In this document: positions 59,884 through 64,000 of the stretch, piece after piece | How positions within the stretch are numbered: position 1 is the stretch's first letter | How the letters are laid out: each line of letters opens with the position of its first letter | Assembly: GCF_004193775.1 (NCBI RefSeq) | Contig: NC_041010.1 | Span: 37,375,562 to 37,439,561 of the forward strand | DNA: 64,000 bases | Source of the DNA: Glycine soja | Taxonomy: Eukaryota; Streptophyta; Magnoliopsida; Fabales; Fabaceae | Reading direction: 5' to 3' | The notes under the pieces: generated by a model | Database searches by the model: none | What the model was told of the DNA's origin: nothing | Seen by the model: the letters and a program-made list of their open reading frames with translations, nothing else | Program-made: the position numbers and the translations under genes

Positions 59884-59908
59884 CCGACGCCACCATTCAT
59901 CCGATCCA

Positions 59909-60223
59909 ATGAGTTCGAGAGGAGCCAGCGCGCTGCTATCTCGAGCCAGCAGGATTCGCTCGAAGCTTCAAACGGCGCTGGAAGCCACCGTTTTGGAGGT
60001 GGACGACGTGTCGTACCAGCACGCGGGCCACGCCGCCGTGAAGGGAAGTTCCGACAAAGAAACCCACTTCAACGTGAAGATCGTATCGCCCAAGTTCGAG
60101 GGCCAGAGCCTCGTCAAACGACACCGTCTCGTCTACGACCTCCTCGCCGAGGAGCTCCAGAGCGGCCTCCACGCCCTCTCTATCGTCGCCAAAACGCTCC
60201 ACGAAACAAACCCTAATAAGTGA
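59909..60223 (+). CDS. BolA-like protein
   Basis: Single-exon frame, 104 aa. BolA fold motifs: ASRIRSKLQTALEATVLEV (helix 1), DVSYQHAGHA, HFNVKIVSPKFEG, then LVKRHRLVYDLLAEEL and the terminal GLHALSIVAKT. BolA proteins bind monothiol glutaredoxins through a shared Fe-S cluster, using the conserved His of the RHRLVY/ALSI region, and act in iron or redox regulation. The sequence is nearest, from recollection, to the plant BolA1-type (At1g55805-like). The N terminus MSSRGASALLSRAS could be a weak organelle-targeting start, which is unproven. A telo-box (AAACCCTAA) lies about 30 bases upstream of the ATG, a common mark of plant housekeeping promoters. Confidence 0.93.
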   Translation: MSSRGASALLSRASRIRSKLQTALEATVLEVDDVSYQHAGHAAVKGSSDKETHFNVKIVSPKFEGQSLVKRHRLVYDLLAEELQSGLHALSIVAKTLHETNPNK

Positions 60224-60416
60224 CGCGTCGGGAGTGTCAAAGTTCGAGGCTTTTCCGCCGTGAGTTCATAAAGCTTTGGTCTTCAACTTCGTTTGGAATT
60301 TGTTTGCGCAATTGGGTCTTTCTGTGTTGGGTTTTTGAATGCTGGGAAATTAAGGGTGTGTTTGGATTTTCGATGGGAGTGTTCCAAAAATATGTTTGAG
60401 AGTAAAATCAAGGTTT

Positions 60417-61000
60417 AGGGTCTGTTTGAATAAACTTTTCCCTGAGTACTTATATGAGAAGAAAATAAGAAGAGAGATGAAAGAAGTTCCTCCATAAGTT
60501 GAAGTGAACTTATGCATAAGCTACAAAATCATGTTTTTTTGAATGGTGGAACTAAGTAAAGTCCTGTTTAGATAAACTTTATAAACGGTTGTAAGAGAAT
60601 AATATAAGTTAGAGGGTTAATACATCAATAGGTGATTGAATTATTTGGGAATTTTTAATGAAGTTTCTAAAAAAATTAAAAATAAATTGTAATTGGGTTC
60701 TTAGATCTCTTACAATTTTTGTAATTGGGTCTTGGAGTTGGTAAAACAGCCACATATTGTTATTTTTATGGCAGTTTCAAGCTGTAGTAAACTAACTTAG
60801 AGAAATTTGTTTAAAAAATTTGTTGAAGATTAAGGACTTAATTACTATTAAAAATGCTCAAAAAGTTCAGAGACATATTCATGTATTAAACCTGAGTTAA
60901 AATCAACTTATGCACTTAACTTTTATAAAAGTTGTCTCTTCTAGCAAACTCCTTCAAAAGCTGCGGTAAATAAGTTGATTTTTACTTATGAGAGAAGTTT
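60417..61000. mobile_element. MITE related to 20930-21177, interrupted by a nested insertion
   Basis: Left end GGTCTGTTTGAATAAACTT and internal AACTTATGCATAAGCT motifs match the family in the ligase intron. A second TIR-like start (CCTGTTTAGATAAACTTTA at 60563) and a right half ending ACTTATGAGAGAAGTTT suggest a composite or rearranged copy. The segment 60614-60893 is a separate insertion. Confidence 0.55.
60614..60893. mobile_element. Nested MITE
   Basis: Ends GGGTTAATACATCAATAGG and (reverse complement) AGGTTTAATACATGAATATG form inverted repeats; about 280 bp, noncoding, lying inside 60417-61000. Confidence 0.55.
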
Positions 61001-62519
61001 AATGTACAACTTGGTCCTATTATTGATAACTTGTGTGGTACTTTAATCCTTCAAAGTGCATATTTATAGTTGAAATTAGTTTTTAAATGTGTCAACTGGC
61101 TAAGAAGTTTAGCCTTTTAAGTTGTCAATTTGTGAACAAGTTTATCCTTCAAAGGACTAATTTGTAAAGATGAAAACTTCTAGGACTAAAGCAACACAAG
61201 CTTAAATTTTGTATTAACTATATGATATTTAGATATTTACTTGGTTTGAGTTTGCTCTGTGAATGAACCCTTAATCATCTTATGTGGCTGAGTGATCCAT
61301 AGAATGTGAGATGTTTTACAATTATTTGTGATAAAATTGATTATATGCTACTTTCATTCTACTTATTTAATATGCTTGTGTACTTTTACTTATTGGATGT
61401 GCATAACAATTTGAGTTATCTTATTGCAAAACTTTCTGGTGTCTAATTGACAATTTCCTTTATCTTGTGTTGTGACAGTTATTTAATTAAGACTCTTGCA
61501 TTTTAGATGTGCATGTATTGATAATGATGGCAAACTAATTTTTTTCTTTCAAAGAATTTGGTATGTTTAGATTTAATTTTGTCATTAGTTTGTAATGTCA
61601 ATGGGGGCTCCCAGCAATAGCAAATGTGAAAAGCTTCTCATATTGAATTGCCTTTTAGATTTTTTTTGTGCAAGGGTGGTTTCACCCTAGTAAGATGAGT
61701 TTTATGGGATACGGGTCATGGTAGTAAACTTTGGCCTTTTGTCTTGGATGCTTTCAATGAGTTTCCACAATTCCATGCATTGTTATCAAACTCAGGTGTT
61801 AACTCGTTAAATTGTCTGAGTTTAAGAGCTTTCCTCTCCAAATTGCACTCACTTGTTTCTGGAATCGTTTCTTGGTGGGATCGCTTCGGGTGGGGATTGT
61901 TCAAAATCAGCCAAAAATAGTTAGCTTGGGTCTGATTTCATGAATTCATCTTGCACTAGATGCACAGCAAAAGAATGTTGAGTTGTGGCTGGACCCAAAC
62001 AATTAGGGCTCAGTTCTCTCATGTCTTCTCTCACTCGATTAGGGCTCAATTTTCTCACAAAACAGAGTCCACATTCTGCTGTGTTGAAGTCATAAAATGG
62101 AGACATCTTGTGTTGAAGTCGCCGCTCCCTTACTTTTCCTCTTGCATGTCGCTTCTCCTGTTTTGAAGTTGTCTCTCCCTTGGCTGTGTTGAAGTCGCCT
62201 CTTCTGTCACACTCACACCTTCCTCTGCCATTTGCAACAGGTTAAAGCTCCTTCCTCTGTCACAGCGACCCATTCAGCTCATCCACTCATGTGAGTCTAA
62301 TTTTGGTCCATTGTTTTCACTTTGACTTATCAGTGATAAGCTCATTCACTTTTTGATCCATTCAGCACTAATGTAACTATAAATCTAATACCTTTTGGTC
62401 CATTTACTTTCCTATCAGCTCATTAAGTGTTATGTTTATTATTCTAATAAGTTTTATTTATTATTGTTCTGATGCATTTATAAATTATAATTTATTCCTT
62501 ACTTTGGTTCTCCTTTAGA
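61001..62519. other. Intergenic DNA
   Basis: 61900-62300 carries imperfect repeats of TGTGTTGAAGTCG (near 62080, 62110 and 62190) and TTAGGGCTCA (62004, 62040) but no convincing reading frame. No gene assigned. Confidence 0.4.
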
Positions 62520-62635
62520 CTAGGACTGTCTGACTGTGGAACCAGCAGTAAGGTCTAATATATTTGTATATCAGTACCTCTGGTACTGCTTTTTATCTAT
62601 CTAATATATTATCTTTGCCGATAAAAAAAAAAAAA
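62520..62635 (+). mobile_element. LINE-like 3' tail with poly(A)
   Basis: TCTAATATATTATCTTTGCC is followed by GATAAAAAAAAAAAAAA, a pattern typical of 3' ends of plant L1-type elements. Coding parts are absent, so a 5'-truncated copy is the likely explanation. Confidence 0.45.
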
Positions 62636-64000
62636 ACATGATGTCTGATATTGGTGGATCTAGGCGTATGTGGTTTTACCACTTTGCTTTATTGTGGAGT
62701 TAAAATGTTAAATAATTGTCAGTATTATTGTTATATTTATGCATTTATGTTATTTATAGGTTGTTTAATATTATTTTTATATCAGATAAATTTTTATAAG
62801 TTTAAGACTTAAGAGTCATGTCTGCTGAAGCTCTACAATGATAGTCCTGTGCTTTTTGTTGATAAAGTCTGACTAAAGCTCCTATGATGAATTAACCTGA
62901 TGCCATAAAACTTCTAATTCCATCGTTCCAATTTCTGAAAATTAATTAGTTTTTCTTATTATGTGTAGAAGAAAGTAAATCTGAGGAGCTTCTGTCAAAC
63001 TTCTTGATATTTTGTCGACAGTTTTTACAAAAGAAGTGATTTCAGGATTGTTTGGTTGCTTCTCTCACTTATTTTTTTTGGATATATGCTTCCCCCCACT
63101 TCTTTTTTTTTCTCTCTCGATATATGCTTCTCTAACTTCTTTGTTCTTGATATTATGCTGACTTTTATTTTACCACCCCTTTCAGTTTCATTCAATTTTG
63201 CTGGGAGGATGTCTCACTGGATTTGAAGCTTAAAAGTATCAACTATAAAGATGATTGCAAATCCTCAGAGAACAGCAAATTGCATTTCATTGTTTGGATT
63301 TTTAGTGGAAGTAATTGAATTATGGGACAGATAACAATTATAATTACAATAATATAAAATTTCGACCTTGATTTTACATTCGCTGCACCATCTTTGTCTA
63401 AGCCACATATACAAGCATATTTGGATTAAATTTTGGATATCACGCTTTCACCTATACAAGTAACTTTTTTAATTTCTAATCAAAATATAGTTTGAAATTC
63501 GAAATTATCTTCAAAGCTAACGATGTTATTTGTGGATAAAACACACCTCGTATTATGGTTAAATTAACATCCAAACATGCTTGAAGTGTTCAATTGAGCT
63601 TAAGTACCCATGAGCCATAACCTATGGTCTCCACTAATATGATCATCAACAAACACAATCTTCAGGGTCTCGAAATGTATACTTCCCAGCCACTGGTTGA
63701 ATTTAGAACATAGACAAACAAATATGGTATGCCAAAAAAGTAAGAATCCAGACACGAATACTACAAGAAATAACCGGCGATACACAAACATATACAAGAA
63801 TAATGTCATCTAGCAGCAATATCTAAAGGCATAATCACATCATCAGAATCATATACATGTATAATCACATCTATAAGAGTAGACTCTAGTAGAAGGGAAA
63901 TTATCTCAAACCACCACTTTTCTATGGTTCCAGTTAAATTCTATAACTCAATTTTTTCAATTTACGATATATAAATATACACATTGATTGGAACTATATA
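62636..64000. other. Intergenic DNA to window end
   Basis: No gene could be supported. 63600-63900 is somewhat less AT-rich and could be the untranslated end of a gene lying beyond the window, but no frame supports it. Confidence 0.4.

Overview
The window is plant nuclear DNA, most probably from a legume of the soybean (Glycine) type. This is inferred from AT-rich intergenic DNA, spliceosomal introns, TIR-type NBS-LRR genes, an Au-type SINE, many hairpin MITEs, and coding sequence close to known plant proteins. No bacterial, organellar or viral genome is present.

Layout. (1) 1-8900 is a transposon-derived block: a Mutator-like (MULE) transposase on + with three frameshifts, a degenerate telomere-like (CCCTAA-type) spacer, and a convergent intact plant-mobile-domain (PMD) gene on - of four coding exons and about 672 aa. 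The PMD leader appears to contain an intron made almost wholly of a 70-bp minisatellite and an upstream exon rich in hairpins. (2) 8925-13050 is a decayed TIR-NBS-LRR (TNL) unit with its 3' flank, a stray promoter copy and a foldback element. Part of its 3' flank recurs inverted at about 16990-17530. (3) 13-20 kb is gene-poor with MITEs and an RNase H relic. (4) 20122-24316 is the mitochondrial succinyl-CoA ligase alpha subunit (7 exons, one GC-AG intron). (5) 26854-32185 is the oligosaccharyltransferase catalytic subunit STT3B (6 exons), facing a LysM-domain gene at 33886-36325 on -. (6) 36.3-48.7 kb is gene-poor: a 1.5-kb noncoding tandem duplication, a GC-rich island inside an AT-rich element, an LTR-like stretch, a SINE with perfect target-site duplications, and an RTE LINE relic. 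(7) 48779-49909 is an intronless RING-H2 E3 ligase on -. (8) 50.6-58.2 kb repeats the TNL unit as a second pseudogene, followed by further promoter copies and one intact gene for a small Hsp20-domain, membrane-anchored protein like RTM2. (9) 59909-60223 is a BolA-like gene, followed by nested MITEs and a LINE 3' tail.

How the genes relate. The succinyl-CoA ligase, STT3B, LysM, RING and BolA genes are ordinary single-copy housekeeping or regulatory genes and are not functionally linked. The two themes worth attention are the transposon block at the left edge and the duplicated TNL/RTM2-like units, where several copies of one promoter lie next to dead receptor genes and only one copy still drives a complete reading frame. 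Exon limits were placed by hand from GT/AG signals and reading-frame continuity; no alignment or expression data were available.
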